Assembly: GCF_000177195.2 (NCBI RefSeq)
Contig: NC_015953.1
Coordinates: 1,240,001 to 1,304,000, forward strand
Length of the DNA: 64,000 nucleotides
Origin: Streptomyces sp. SirexAA-E
GTDB taxonomy: Bacteria > Actinomycetota > Actinomycetes > Streptomycetales > Streptomycetaceae
Direction of reading: 5' to 3'
In this document: positions 50,659 through 59,501 of the stretch, piece after piece
Position numbering within the stretch: position 1 is the first letter of the stretch
How the letters are laid out: each line of letters begins with the position of its first letter
The notes under the pieces: model-generated
What the model was told of the DNA's origin: nothing
The model's input: the letters and a program-made list of their open reading frames with translations, nothing else
The model's database searches: none
Position numbers and translations under genes: made by a program

Positions 50659-51384
50659 ATGGCCCGTACGACACCGCACGATCCGCAGGCGTCCCGGCTC
50701 GCCGCCCTGGCCGGGCTGCTGGCCGACGAGACCCGCGCCCGCTTCTGCCTCGCCCTGCTGGACGGCCGGGCCTGGACCGCGGGCGAACTGGCCCGCGGCG
50801 CGGGCGTGGCCCCCTCGACCGCCAGCGAGCACCTGGGGAAGCTGGTGGCCGGCGGGCTGCTGACCGAGGAGCGCCAGGGCCGCCACCGCTATCTGCGCCT
50901 CGCCGGCCGACAGGTCGCGCAGCTGGTCGAGGAGCTGGCCGCGCACGCCGCCCCCGGCCCGCAGGCACCCGCCCGCTCGCTGCGCGCGGCGAGCATCGGC
51001 AACGCGCTGGCCCGGGGGCGCACCTGCTACGACCACCTCGCGGGGCGGCTGGGCATCCGGATCACCGAGGCGATGACCGAGCGCGGGCTCCTGCGCCAGG
51101 ACACCGGCTTCGCCCTCACCGAGGACGGCCTGGAGTGGTTCGGCGCGCTGGGCCGCCCGCTGGACGCCTCGGCACGGCGGCCGCTGGCCCGTGGCTGCCT
51201 GGACTGGACGGAGCGGCGGCCGCATCTGGCGGGTGCGGCGGGCGCGGCCCTGTGCCGGCACGCGCTGGACGCCGGATGGTGCGAGCGGTTCGGGACGGGG
51301 CGCGCGGTGCGGGCCACACCGGACGGGCTGCGGGCGCTGGAGGAGCTGCTGGGTATCGCGCCCTCGACGATTGACGCTCCCTGA
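50659..51384 (+). CDS. ArsR-like winged helix regulator
   Basis: 241 residues, longer than simple ArsR proteins. The DNA-binding part LAALAGLLADETRARFCLALLDGRAWTAGELARGAGVAPSTASEHLGKLVAGGLL spans about 14-68. The C-terminal 150 residues include a Cys in RGRTCYDHLAGRLG, a second winged-helix-like segment (FALTEDGLEWF) and RRPHLAGAAGAALCRHAL. The transporter gene 44 bases downstream may be its target, since an inverted repeat lies between them. The signal is unknown. Confidence 0.87.
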   Translation: MARTTPHDPQASRLAALAGLLADETRARFCLALLDGRAWTAGELARGAGVAPSTASEHLGKLVAGGLLTEERQGRHRYLRLAGRQVAQLVEELAAHAAPGPQAPARSLRAASIGNALARGRTCYDHLAGRLGIRITEAMTERGLLRQDTGFALTEDGLEWFGALGRPLDASARRPLARGCLDWTERRPHLAGAAGAALCRHALDAGWCERFGTGRAVRATPDGLRALEELLGIAPSTIDAP

Positions 51385-51387
51385 CAA

Positions 51388-51403
51388 TTCGGTAGGTGCC
51401 GAA
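51388..51403. promoter_or_regulatory. Inverted repeat upstream of the EamA transporter gene
   Basis: TTCGG-TAGGTG-CCGAA, 25 bases before the transporter start. It overlaps a possible -10 (TAGGTG) 16 bases after TTGACG (51371-51376). Confidence 0.5.
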
Positions 51404-51428
51404 CCGTCGAGGACCTACGGTCGTGGCC

Positions 51429-52418
51429 ATGACGACGACACCGGCCTCGGCAGCCGTTCCGCGCCACGACTGGCGGGCCCCGGCCGCCGCCTGCACCACC
51501 GTGGTCCTGTGGGCCTCCGCCTTCGTTTCCATCCGCAGCGCGGGCGGCGCCTACTCACCGGGGGCGCTGGCCCTGGGCCGGCTGCTCGCGGGCGCGCTGA
51601 CGCTCGGCGTGATCCTGCTCGTACGGCGCGAGGGGCTGCCCGCGCGGGCGGCGTGGCCGGGCATCGTGAAGTCCGGGCTGCTGTGGTTCGGGCTGTACAT
51701 GGTGGTGCTCAACTGGGGTGAGCGGGAGGTGGACGCCGGCACCGCCGCGATGCTGGTGAACATCGGGCCGATCCTCATGGCCCTGCTGGGCGCCGCGCTG
51801 CTGGGTGAGCCGCTGTCACGCCGGCTGCTCACGGGGATGGGGGTGTCGTTCGCGGGTGCGGTGGTCGTGGGGCTGTCGATGTCCGGGCACGGCGGCTCGT
51901 CGGTGCTGGGGGTGCTGCTCTGCCTGCTGGCGGCGGTGGCGTACGCGGGCGGGGTGATCAGCCAGAAGCCCTCGCTGTCGTACGGATCGCCGCTCCAGGT
52001 GACCACCTTCGGCTGCCTGATCGGCGCGGCCGGGTGCCTGCCGTTCACCGGGGTGCTGGTCTCCGAGGCGGCCGACGCCCCGGCCTCCGCGACCCTGAAC
52101 ATGATCTACCTCGGCGCCTTCCCGACCGCGCTGGCCTTCACCACCTGGGCGTACGCGCTGGCCCGCACCACCGCGGGCCGGATGGGCGCCACGACCTACG
52201 CGGTACCCGCGATCGTGGTGCTGATGTCGTGGCTACTGCTCGACGAGGTGCCCGCACCGCTCACGGTGGCCGGCGGCCTGCTCTGCCTCGTCGGCGTGGC
52301 CGTCTCACGGAGCCGGGGCCGCGGGAGGCCGGCGTCCGGGAACAGGGCCGAACGGCCCTCCGGCGAGGGCCACACGCCCCTGACGCCGGCCGCGCGGGAG
52401 CCCGATGCTGGGAAGTGA
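51429..52418 (+). CDS. EamA/DMT family transporter
   Basis: 329 residues with ten membrane segments in two EamA repeats (first around VVLWASAFVSIRSAGGAYSPG and INIGPILMALLGAALLGEPL; second around YLGAFPTALAFTTWAYALARTTAGR and VPAIVVLMSWLLLDEVP). The polar tail of 40 residues is cytoplasmic. Likely an exporter of an amino acid or drug. It follows the ArsR-like gene and has its own candidate promoter. Confidence 0.9.
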   Translation: MTTTPASAAVPRHDWRAPAAACTTVVLWASAFVSIRSAGGAYSPGALALGRLLAGALTLGVILLVRREGLPARAAWPGIVKSGLLWFGLYMVVLNWGEREVDAGTAAMLVNIGPILMALLGAALLGEPLSRRLLTGMGVSFAGAVVVGLSMSGHGGSSVLGVLLCLLAAVAYAGGVISQKPSLSYGSPLQVTTFGCLIGAAGCLPFTGVLVSEAADAPASATLNMIYLGAFPTALAFTTWAYALARTTAGRMGATTYAVPAIVVLMSWLLLDEVPAPLTVAGGLLCLVGVAVSRSRGRGRPASGNRAERPSGEGHTPLTPAAREPDAGK

Positions 52419-52481
52419 CCCAGCGTCAGGTGCGGGCGGTGTGCCCGGCCGCACGGGACCCAGCCGCAGGAGGCCTGCGAG

Positions 52482-53465
52482 ATGCCGTACCCCGACCACG
52501 CCCTCGACGTGCCGGAGCAGACCGCCGTGGCGGCCGCCGCGGCCTCGGCCCCCTCGGTCCTGAACTCCCAGCCATGGCTGTTCACCACCGGCCCGCAGGG
52601 GGTGGAGGTGCACGCCGACCCGCGCAGGGCGCCGACGGCGACGGCGTCGGCACAGCGCGATGTGTACCTCTCGTGCGGGGCGGCGCTGTTCACCGTACGG
52701 GCCGCCCTGGCGCGCCTGGACCGCGCGGTGCGGGTGTCGGTGCTGCCGGAGGCCGGGGACCCGCTGTTCGTCGCCCGGGTCACGGTGACCGGTGACGGTG
52801 GGGACCCGGAGGCGGCGGCGCTGTACCGCTGGGTGGGCGACCGCCGTACGAACCGCTACCCCTTCCGGCCCGAGCCCGTCCCGGCCGGGGTGCTGGCGCT
52901 GCTGAGCGGGGCGGCGGAGCACGAGGGCGCGACGCTGCGCCGGCTGGACGCGGAACCGGAGTACCAGCGGGTGCTGACGCTGATCCGCCGGGCGTCCCTG
53001 GCCGAGGACGACGCCGTACGGGAGGACCGGACGGACCGGCTCACCACCGGGGTCCCGCCGGCCGTCCCGGTGGAGAACCTGGGTCCGGTGCCGCGCCGCG
53101 ACGGCACGGACAGCGGTGCCGTACGCGACCTGGCGCCGGATCTGGCGCTGCCCGGGCGCGGCACGGCCGCCTTCGAACCGCACCCGGAACTCGCCGTCCT
53201 GGAGACGGCCGAGGACGGTCCGGCGTCCTGGGTCGCGGCGGGGCAGGCGCTCCAGCGGCTGCTGCTGGAGGCCACCGGGCACGGGATCGCCGCCTCGTTC
53301 GCCAACCAGCCGCTGGAGGACGCGGAGCTGCGTGAGGAGGTCTCCAGCAGCGCCGCGCACTTCGGGCATCCGCAGATGGTGCTGCGGATGGGCTACCCGC
53401 TGACCCGGCCGCCCGCCGCGCCCCGGCGGCCGCAGCACGAGGTGCTGCGGCGCGTGGGGAGATGA
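52482..53465 (+). CDS. Acg family FMN-binding oxidoreductase (nitroreductase fold)
   Basis: 327 residues. AAAAASAPSVLNSQPWLF (FMN-binding start of the nitroreductase fold), RDVYLSCGAALFTVRAALA, DRRTNRYPFRPEPVP and the C-terminal GHPQMVLRMGYPL are typical of the Acg-like putative nitroreductases, dormancy-linked in mycobacteria. These proteins may sequester or use FMN. The ATG has AGGAGG ten bases upstream. Function in Streptomyces is unproven. Confidence 0.87.
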   Translation: MPYPDHALDVPEQTAVAAAAASAPSVLNSQPWLFTTGPQGVEVHADPRRAPTATASAQRDVYLSCGAALFTVRAALARLDRAVRVSVLPEAGDPLFVARVTVTGDGGDPEAAALYRWVGDRRTNRYPFRPEPVPAGVLALLSGAAEHEGATLRRLDAEPEYQRVLTLIRRASLAEDDAVREDRTDRLTTGVPPAVPVENLGPVPRRDGTDSGAVRDLAPDLALPGRGTAAFEPHPELAVLETAEDGPASWVAAGQALQRLLLEATGHGIAASFANQPLEDAELREEVSSSAAHFGHPQMVLRMGYPLTRPPAAPRRPQHEVLRRVGR

Positions 53466-53534
53466 GGGCCGTCAGGCCCGGGGCGCGTTCCGGAGGCGGC
53501 GCCTTCCCGCCCGCCGGGTATGACGCGACAGCTC

Positions 53535-54614
53535 TCAGAAGACGACCAGCGCGCGCCCGCCCCTGCCCGCGGTCATGTGGTCGAACGCGGCCGGGATGCC
53601 CTCCAGTCCGATGCGTTCGGTGACCATCATGGAGAGGTCGAAGCGCCCCTGCCTGATGTGCTCGGCGAGGACGGGCAGGTCGCGGGCCGGATCGCTGTTG
53701 CCGTACACGCAGCCGGTGAGCGAGCGGCCCCAGTGGAAGATCTCCAGGGCGTTGAAGGTCACCACCTGGTCCTTGCCGCCGATGCCGACGACCGTGGTGC
53801 GCCCGCCCCGGCGGGTCGACTCCCACGCCCCGCGGATGGTGGCGGGGCGTCCGACGCACTCGACGGCGACGTCCGCCCCCTGACCAGCCGTCAGCTTGCG
53901 GACGGCGCGCGGGGTCGTGTCGGAGGCGATCACGTAGTCGGTGGCCCCCGCCCGGCGGGCGAGGTCCTCCTTCTCCGGGGACACGTCGACGGCGATGATC
54001 CTCGACGCCCCGGCGATGCGCGCGGCCTGGAGCACGGCGAGGCCGACCCCGCCGATGCCGAGGACGACGACGCTCTCCCCTTCGCGGACCCGGGCGGAGT
54101 GGTGGACGGCCCCGTACCCGGTCAGGACGGCACAGCCGAGCAGCGCGGCGTCGGTGAGCGGGATACCGGCCGGGGCGGGCAGCACGCAGTTGGCGGCGAC
54201 GACGGTCTCCTGGGCGAACGCGGCGACGTTGAGCCCCGGATGGAGCTCGGTGCCGTCGGCCGTGCGGGCGTGGATGTTCCCGGCGCCCTTGAGTGCGTCG
54301 GCGCAGAGCCAGACCTCGCCGATCCCGCAGTGGAAGCACGCTCCGCAGGAGGGCGCCCAGTTGAGGACCACGGCGTCGCCGGGGCCGACGTGCGTGACGT
54401 CCTCGCCGACGGCGAGCACCGTGCCGGCGCCCTCGTGCCCGAGGACGGCGGGGACGGGCACGCGCATGGTGCCGTCGGACAGGGACAGGTCGGAGTGGCA
54501 GACCCCGGCGGCGGCGAGGGCGACGCTCACCTGGCCGGGGCCGGGCTCCGGCAGTTCGATGTCGGTGATCTCCAGCGGAGCTCCGACGGCGGGCAGTACG
54601 GCGGCGCGGACCAC
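53535..54614 (-). CDS. Zn-dependent alcohol dehydrogenase (MDR family)
   Basis: 359 residues from a GTG with GAGGAG upstream. Catalytic zinc Cys in AAGVCHSDLSL, LGHEGAGTV, zinc-knot cysteines in CGACFHCGIGEVWLC, and the NAD loop VLGIGGVGLAVLQAA. Same family branch as mscR (both lines NAD(P)-linked class III-like), but without the surrounding mycothiol genes. It lies 41 bases after the aldehyde dehydrogenase gene; together they would oxidise an alcohol to the acid. Confidence 0.9.
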   Translation of the reverse strand: MVRAAVLPAVGAPLEITDIELPEPGPGQVSVALAAAGVCHSDLSLSDGTMRVPVPAVLGHEGAGTVLAVGEDVTHVGPGDAVVLNWAPSCGACFHCGIGEVWLCADALKGAGNIHARTADGTELHPGLNVAAFAQETVVAANCVLPAPAGIPLTDAALLGCAVLTGYGAVHHSARVREGESVVVLGIGGVGLAVLQAARIAGASRIIAVDVSPEKEDLARRAGATDYVIASDTTPRAVRKLTAGQGADVAVECVGRPATIRGAWESTRRGGRTTVVGIGGKDQVVTFNALEIFHWGRSLTGCVYGNSDPARDLPVLAEHIRQGRFDLSMMVTERIGLEGIPAAFDHMTAGRGGRALVVF

Positions 54615-54655
54615 GAACAGACTCCTCGGTGGATCGGCGGGCGGCTCGGAACAGC

Positions 54656-56050
54656 TCAGAACTGGAGGGACTTGGTCTGGAGGTACTCGGCGAGGCCGTG
54701 CGGGCCGAGCTCGCGCCCCACCCCCGACTGCTTGTAACCGCCGAAGGGGGCAAGGGGGTTGAAGCGGCCGCCGTTGATGTCCACCTGTCCGGTGTCCATC
54801 CGGCGGGCGAACGCGACGGCCTCGGCGTCGTCGGCGGCCCAGACGGCACCGGCCAGCCCGTAGACGGTGCCGTTGGCGATCCTGAGGGCGTCCTCGGTGT
54901 CCTCGTAGCGCAGGACGCAGAGCACCGGGCCGAAGATCTCCTCCTGGGCGACGGTCATCTCGGGGGTGACGTCGGCGAGCACGGTGGGGCTGACGTAGTA
55001 GCCCCGCTCCCTGGGGGCCTCGGGGCCGCCGGCGACGAGGCGGGCGCCCTCGGCGACGCCCTTCTCGATGTAGCCGCGCACCCGGGCCTGCTGCTTGGCG
55101 TTGACGAGGGGGCCGACCCGTTCCCCGGGTACGTACTTGGCGACGGCGGCGGCCGCGAGGGCGACCGCCTCCTCGTACCGTTCGGCGTCGACCAGCATCC
55201 GGGTCCAGGCACTGCACGTCTGGCCGGAGTTGGACATGACGTTGGCGACGCCCACGTTGACGGCCTTGGCGAGGTCGGCGCCGGGCAGGATGACGTTGGC
55301 TGACTTGCCGCCGAGCTCCAGGGCGACGCGCTTGACGGCGGCGCCGGCGGTGGCGCCGATCTGCCGGCCGACGGCCGTCGAGCCGGTGAAGGAGACCAGG
55401 TCGACGCCCTCGTGCTCGGCCAGTGCCTGTCCGGCGACCGGACCGAGGCCGGTGACGAGGTTGAAGACGCCGTCCGGCAGGCCCGCCTCCTCGACGGCCT
55501 CGGCGAAGAGCTGGGCGGTGAGCGGGGTGTCCTCGGCGGGCTTGAGGACGACGGTGCAGCCGGCGGCGAGGGCGGGGGCCACCTTGGCGACGATCTGGTG
55601 GAGCGGGTAGTTCCAGGGGGTGATCGCCCCGACGACTCCGACGGGCTCCAGCAGGACGGTGGAGTTGCCCAGCTCCTCCTCGAAGGAGTAGGAGGCGGCC
55701 AGTTCGGCGTACGAGCCCGCGACCAGCACGGGGACCCCGGCGTGCACCGCCTGGGAGAGCGGCGGCGGGGAGCCGAGCTCGGCGGTGACGGTCTCCGCGA
55801 TCTCGTCCTTGCGGGCCGCCAGCACGTCACGCAGGGCCGCGATCCTGGCCGCGCGCCCGGCGGGCGGGGTGGCCGCCCAGCCGGGGAAGGCGGCCCGTGC
55901 GGCGTGTACTGCGGCGTCGACGTCCTCGGCGGTGCCGGCCGGGACGTGCCCGATGACCTGCTCGTCCGCCGGGTTCACGACCGCGATCGTGTCCTGGCCG
56001 CGCGCGGGCCGCCACCGGCCGCCGATGTACATGCCCTCGTGTGCCTTCAT
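54656..56050 (-). CDS. Aldehyde dehydrogenase family protein
   Basis: 464 residues. [24 protein letters not shown] (cofactor Lys), [19 protein letters not shown] (catalytic Glu) and the nucleophile Cys in [11 protein letters not shown]. It oxidises aldehydes with NAD(P)+. GGAGGA lies eight bases before the ATG. First gene of the ALDH-ADH pair; a 19-base TetR-type palindrome lies 75-93 bases upstream of the start. Confidence 0.93.
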   Translation of the reverse strand: MKAHEGMYIGGRWRPARGQDTIAVVNPADEQVIGHVPAGTAEDVDAAVHAARAAFPGWAATPPAGRAARIAALRDVLAARKDEIAETVTAELGSPPPLSQAVHAGVPVLVAGSYAELAASYSFEEELGNSTVLLEPVGVVGAITPWNYPLHQIVAKVAPALAAGCTVVLKPAEDTPLTAQLFAEAVEEAGLPDGVFNLVTGLGPVAGQALAEHEGVDLVSFTGSTAVGRQIGATAGAAVKRVALELGGKSANVILPGADLAKAVNVGVANVMSNSGQTCSAWTRMLVDAERYEEAVALAAAAVAKYVPGERVGPLVNAKQQARVRGYIEKGVAEGARLVAGGPEAPRERGYYVSPTVLADVTPEMTVAQEEIFGPVLCVLRYEDTEDALRIANGTVYGLAGAVWAADDAEAVAFARRMDTGQVDINGGRFNPLAPFGGYKQSGVGRELGPHGLAEYLQTKSLQF

Positions 56051-56124
56051 GGCAGTTCCTCCCGGGTTCGCTGTGCCTGCCGCCGGAGCCGTGCGCCGTA
56101 CGGACGGTTCCCTCCCGCCGCCCC

Positions 56125-56143
56125 AAACTAGCGCCGTTAGTTT
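56125..56143. promoter_or_regulatory. Candidate TetR operator upstream of the ALDH-ADH genes
   Basis: AAACTAGCGCCGTTAGTTT: palindrome AAACTA-n-CG-n-CG-n-TAGTTT over 19 bp, between the TetR stop (56234) and the ALDH start (56050). Confidence 0.7.
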
Positions 56144-56233
56144 TTGGGCGCCAGGGATCGGCCGGAGACACAGGTCACGCGCGGAAGGTGCGTGTTCTCC
56201 GTTCCGGCGGGGCGGAAGAGGCCCGCGGGCCTC

Positions 56234-57001
56234 TCAGCCGAAGACCTGGGCGAGGTAGGCGCGGAGCAGCACCCGGGTCTCGGCGATCAGCGCGGGATCG
56301 CCCGACGGGTCGGTGCGGAAGGCGAGTTGGAGCAGGGCGTCGGCGGCCTCCACACAGACGAGGACGGCACGCAGGAGGGCGGGGTCGGCGGGCGCGGGGT
56401 CACCTGGGCCGGGCTCCGCGCCGGAACCGCCGGGGCCGTCCGCCACGTCCGGGCCCGCGTCCGCGTCCGGCCCCGGTTCCGGGCCGGCGACCGGCTCCAC
56501 CCCCCGGCCGAAGACGGCGGCGGCCCGGCCCGGCGCCCGGACGAGGTGTCCGGCCAGCAGCGCCGCCAGCCGCCCGGCGACCCGCCGGTTGGCCTCGTCG
56601 GGCGCGTCCGCGACGGGCACGGGCGGCCCGAAGTCGACCAGGCCGAAGCCCGGCACCGCGCGCTTCATCGCCAGGTACTCGTCCAGGACGGCATCGATCG
56701 CCGCACGCCACTCGGAGGCCGGGATGTCCGCGAGGCGGCCGGCTATCCGCTCGGCGTAGACGTCCAGGTTCCGTTCGGCCAGGGCGTCGACCAGCGCCCG
56801 CTTGTTGGGGAAGAAGCGGTAGACGGAGCCGATGGGCACCCCGGCCCGGTCGGCGACCGCGCGGGTGGACAGCTGCTCGTATCCGGTCTCGTCGAGCAAC
56901 TCGGCCCCCGCGTCCAGGATGCGGGCCAGCCGTTCGGCGCTGCGCTGCTGGACGGGGACACGCCGGAGGTTCGCGTGGGGGTGAGGAGGCACGCTCTCCA
57001 T
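56234..57001 (-). CDS. TetR family regulator with Gly/Pro/Asp-rich insert
   Basis: 255 residues. Helix-turn-helix RILDAGAELLDETGYEQLSTRAVADRAGVPIGSVYRFFPNKRALV at about 26-70. In the ligand-binding domain a low-complexity stretch of about 35 residues (PEPGPDADAGPDV...GPGDPAPAD, around 172-207) interrupts the helices. The final helix ends LRAYLAQVFG. It is the gene before the ALDH-ADH pair in the same direction, so the palindrome at 56125-56143 is the likely target. No strong ribosome binding site is seen before the ATG. Confidence 0.87.
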   Translation of the reverse strand: MESVPPHPHANLRRVPVQQRSAERLARILDAGAELLDETGYEQLSTRAVADRAGVPIGSVYRFFPNKRALVDALAERNLDVYAERIAGRLADIPASEWRAAIDAVLDEYLAMKRAVPGFGLVDFGPPVPVADAPDEANRRVAGRLAALLAGHLVRAPGRAAAVFGRGVEPVAGPEPGPDADAGPDVADGPGGSGAEPGPGDPAPADPALLRAVLVCVEAADALLQLAFRTDPSGDPALIAETRVLLRAYLAQVFG

Positions 57002-57073
57002 GATGCCGTGGGCACGGCGGCCGGTTCCGCGCGGTGCCGCCCGAGGACACACCCGGCTGCGCCACGAATGCCG

Positions 57074-57118
57074 TTGACGGGCAGCTCCCGGATTCCTACG
57101 GTTGCCCATAGGATTCCT
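57074..57118 (+). promoter_or_regulatory. hmgA promoter region with GGATTCCT direct repeat
   Basis: TTGACG (57074-57079), 17-base spacer, TACGGT (57097-57102). GGATTCCT occurs at 57090-57097 and 57111-57118, a 21-base (two helical turn) spacing that straddles the -10. A regulator site is likely. Confidence 0.5.
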
Positions 57119-57163
57119 CGTCAGGGATCCGGTCCAGCCACGTGATCGCACCGGGAGCGCATG

Positions 57164-58483
57164 ATGAGCGGCATCGAAGAGACGAGGAAAGCGGCCGAAG
57201 GCCTCGCGCACAGTGCCGGTTTCGGCAACGAACACAGCTCCGAGGCCGTCCCGGGCGCACTGCCGCACGGCCGCAACTCACCGCAGCGCGCCCCCCTCGG
57301 GCTCTACGCGGAGCAGCTGAGCGGTTCGGCGTTCACCGAGCCCCGCGCCCGCAACCGGCGCTCCTGGCTCTACCGGATCCGCCCCTCGGCCGCGCACCCG
57401 GCGTTCACCCGCACCGACAACGGCACCCTGCGGACCGCGCCGTTCACCGAGACGGTCACCGACCCCAACCGGCTGCGCTGGGACCCGCTGCCCGACCCGG
57501 CACCCGGCACGGACTTCCTGGCCGGCCTGTGGACGCTCGGCGGCAACGGCGACGCCACGCGGCGCACCGGCATGGCCATCCACCTGTACAGCGCCGACAC
57601 CTCCATGACCGACCGGGTGTTCAGCGACTCCGACGGCGAGCTGCTGATCGTCCCCGAGCGGGGCGGACTGCTGCTGCGGACCGAGCTGGGCCTGCTGCGC
57701 GCGGAGCCCGGGCACGTGGCGCTGATCCCCCGGGGCGTCCGCTTCCGGGTCGAGCTCCTGGACGCCACCGCCCGGGGTTACGTCTGCGAGAACTACGGGC
57801 AGCCGTTCGTCCTCCCCGACCTCGGCCCGATCGGCGCCAACGGACTCGCCAACGCGCGGGACTTCCTGGCCCCCGTCGCCGCGTACGAGGACCGCGAGGG
57901 CCCCGTCGAGGTGGTCAACAAGTTCTGCGGCAACCTCTGGTCGGCGACGTACGACCACTCGCCGCTGGACGTCGTCGCCTGGCACGGCAACCACACGCCG
58001 TACGTCTACGACCTGCGCCGCTTCAACGTGATCGGCAGCATCAGCTACGACCACCCCGACCCGTCGATCTTCACGGTGCTGACCTCCCCGTCCGACACGC
58101 CGGGGCTGGCCGGGGTCGACTTCGTCGTCTTCGCGCCCCGCTGGCTGGTCGGTGAGGACACCTTCCGCCCGCCGTACTTCCACCGCAACGTGATGAGCGA
58201 GTACATGGGGCTGATCGAGGGCGCGTACGACGCGAAGGCGGCCGGGTTCGTGCCCGGCGGCGGGTCGCTGCACAACATGATGTCGGCGCACGGCCCGGAC
58301 CGGGAGACCTTCGAGCGGGCCGGGGCGGCCGAGTTGAAGCCGCAGAAGATCGACGACGGGCTGGCGTTCATGTTCGAGACGCGCTGGCCGGTCACGGCGA
58401 CGGCGCAGGCCGCCGGAGCGGACCATCTCCAGCGCGGGTACGACGACGTGTGGCAGGGTCTGAGCCGCGACTTCCGGCCGTGA
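57164..58483 (+). CDS. hmgA: Homogentisate 1,2-dioxygenase
   Basis: 439 residues. It opens the ring of homogentisate to maleylacetoacetate in tyrosine/phenylalanine breakdown. Diagnostic regions: [15 protein letters not shown] start (here [20 protein letters not shown]), [16 protein letters not shown], and the Fe ligands in [18 protein letters not shown] (His and Glu) with the downstream His of [16 protein letters not shown] at 57161 directly precedes; the 57164 start has better spacing to GGGAG. The GntR/HutC-type gene follows 34 bases downstream. Confidence 0.94.
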   Translation: MSGIEETRKAAEGLAHSAGFGNEHSSEAVPGALPHGRNSPQRAPLGLYAEQLSGSAFTEPRARNRRSWLYRIRPSAAHPAFTRTDNGTLRTAPFTETVTDPNRLRWDPLPDPAPGTDFLAGLWTLGGNGDATRRTGMAIHLYSADTSMTDRVFSDSDGELLIVPERGGLLLRTELGLLRAEPGHVALIPRGVRFRVELLDATARGYVCENYGQPFVLPDLGPIGANGLANARDFLAPVAAYEDREGPVEVVNKFCGNLWSATYDHSPLDVVAWHGNHTPYVYDLRRFNVIGSISYDHPDPSIFTVLTSPSDTPGLAGVDFVVFAPRWLVGEDTFRPPYFHRNVMSEYMGLIEGAYDAKAAGFVPGGGSLHNMMSAHGPDRETFERAGAAELKPQKIDDGLAFMFETRWPVTATAQAAGADHLQRGYDDVWQGLSRDFRP

Positions 58484-58517
58484 GCCCCCGCGGCCGGTCA
58501 TCGAGCGGAGAGGCCGG

Positions 58518-59303
58518 GTGAACCGGATGGACCAGGTGAACGAGGCGCGCCCCGCGCCCGCCTTCGCCCCTGACTCCCTGGTGCTCAACCGGAAGCTGCC
58601 GCTCTGGTACCAGGTCTCGCAGTCCCTGCGGGCGTCCGTACTGGGCCGCCCGCAGGACGCCTCCTCACGGCTGCCGACCGAGGAGCAGCTCGCCGCGCAC
58701 TACGGCGTCAGCGTGCTCACCATGCGCCAGGCGCTCAAGGAGCTGGAGTCGGAGGGCCTGATCAGCAGGCACCGCAGGCGCGGCACGTTCATCGAGCCGC
58801 GCGCCCGGCGGGTGTCACCGGTCCGGCTGCTGGGTTCGATCGACGCGATCGTCGCCCAGCAGTCCGGCGAGCGGACCACCGTACTCGGCCACGGCCCGGC
58901 CCCGGTGCCGGGGGACCTGGCGGAGTTCTTCCCGGACTGCGCCGAGGTGATGACCTACCGGCGGCTGCGCTGCGAGGAGGCGACCGGAGAGCCCACCAAC
59001 TGGGCCGAGAACGCGGTGCGCCGCGACCTCGCGGACCGTATCGACGTGGCCGATCTGGAGCGGTGGCCGATGACGAAGGTGCTGCGCGACGGCGTCGGCG
59101 TACGGATCGCCCGGATCACGGACACGGTCGAGGCCCGCCTCGCCGACCCGGCCACCGCCGAGCTGCTCCAGGTGCCGCTGCTCAGCCCGATCCTGCACTG
59201 CACGGGGGTGGCGTACGACGAGGACGGCCGGGTGGTGGATGTGGCGCGCATCCGCTACCGAGGGGACCGTTTCTCGTTCTCCGTGACGGTGGACGCGCAC
59301 TGA
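58518..59303 (+). CDS. GntR family regulator (HutC/UTRA type)
   Basis: 261 residues from a GTG after GGAGAGG. Winged helix at about 20-90 (LPTEEQLAAHYGVSVLTMRQALKELESEGLISRHRRRGTFI) and a C-terminal UTRA effector domain (YRRLRCEEATGEPTNWAENAV, VDVARIRYRGDRFSFSV). It is transcribed with hmgA, which makes it a candidate regulator of homogentisate breakdown; the small-molecule effector would be a pathway intermediate. No palindrome typical of HutC was found close to hmgA apart from the GGATTCCT repeat. Confidence 0.88.
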   Translation: MNRMDQVNEARPAPAFAPDSLVLNRKLPLWYQVSQSLRASVLGRPQDASSRLPTEEQLAAHYGVSVLTMRQALKELESEGLISRHRRRGTFIEPRARRVSPVRLLGSIDAIVAQQSGERTTVLGHGPAPVPGDLAEFFPDCAEVMTYRRLRCEEATGEPTNWAENAVRRDLADRIDVADLERWPMTKVLRDGVGVRIARITDTVEARLADPATAELLQVPLLSPILHCTGVAYDEDGRVVDVARIRYRGDRFSFSVTVDAH

Positions 59304-59501
59304 CCGGGTGCGCGCACCGGCCGTCTCCCGCCGGACCCGGCGGCCCCGCCACGACCTGGTCTACGGGAAGGGCCGGCCCGCGGGCGCGGCGTGCGGCTTC
59401 CGGTCCACGGCAGAGGCGGGGCGCCGCGGACCCGTTCGCCGTCGTACGCCGGGTCGTTACGATGCCGAGGGCGGCGGACGGGTCGAGGGGAGGACCGCAC
59501 G

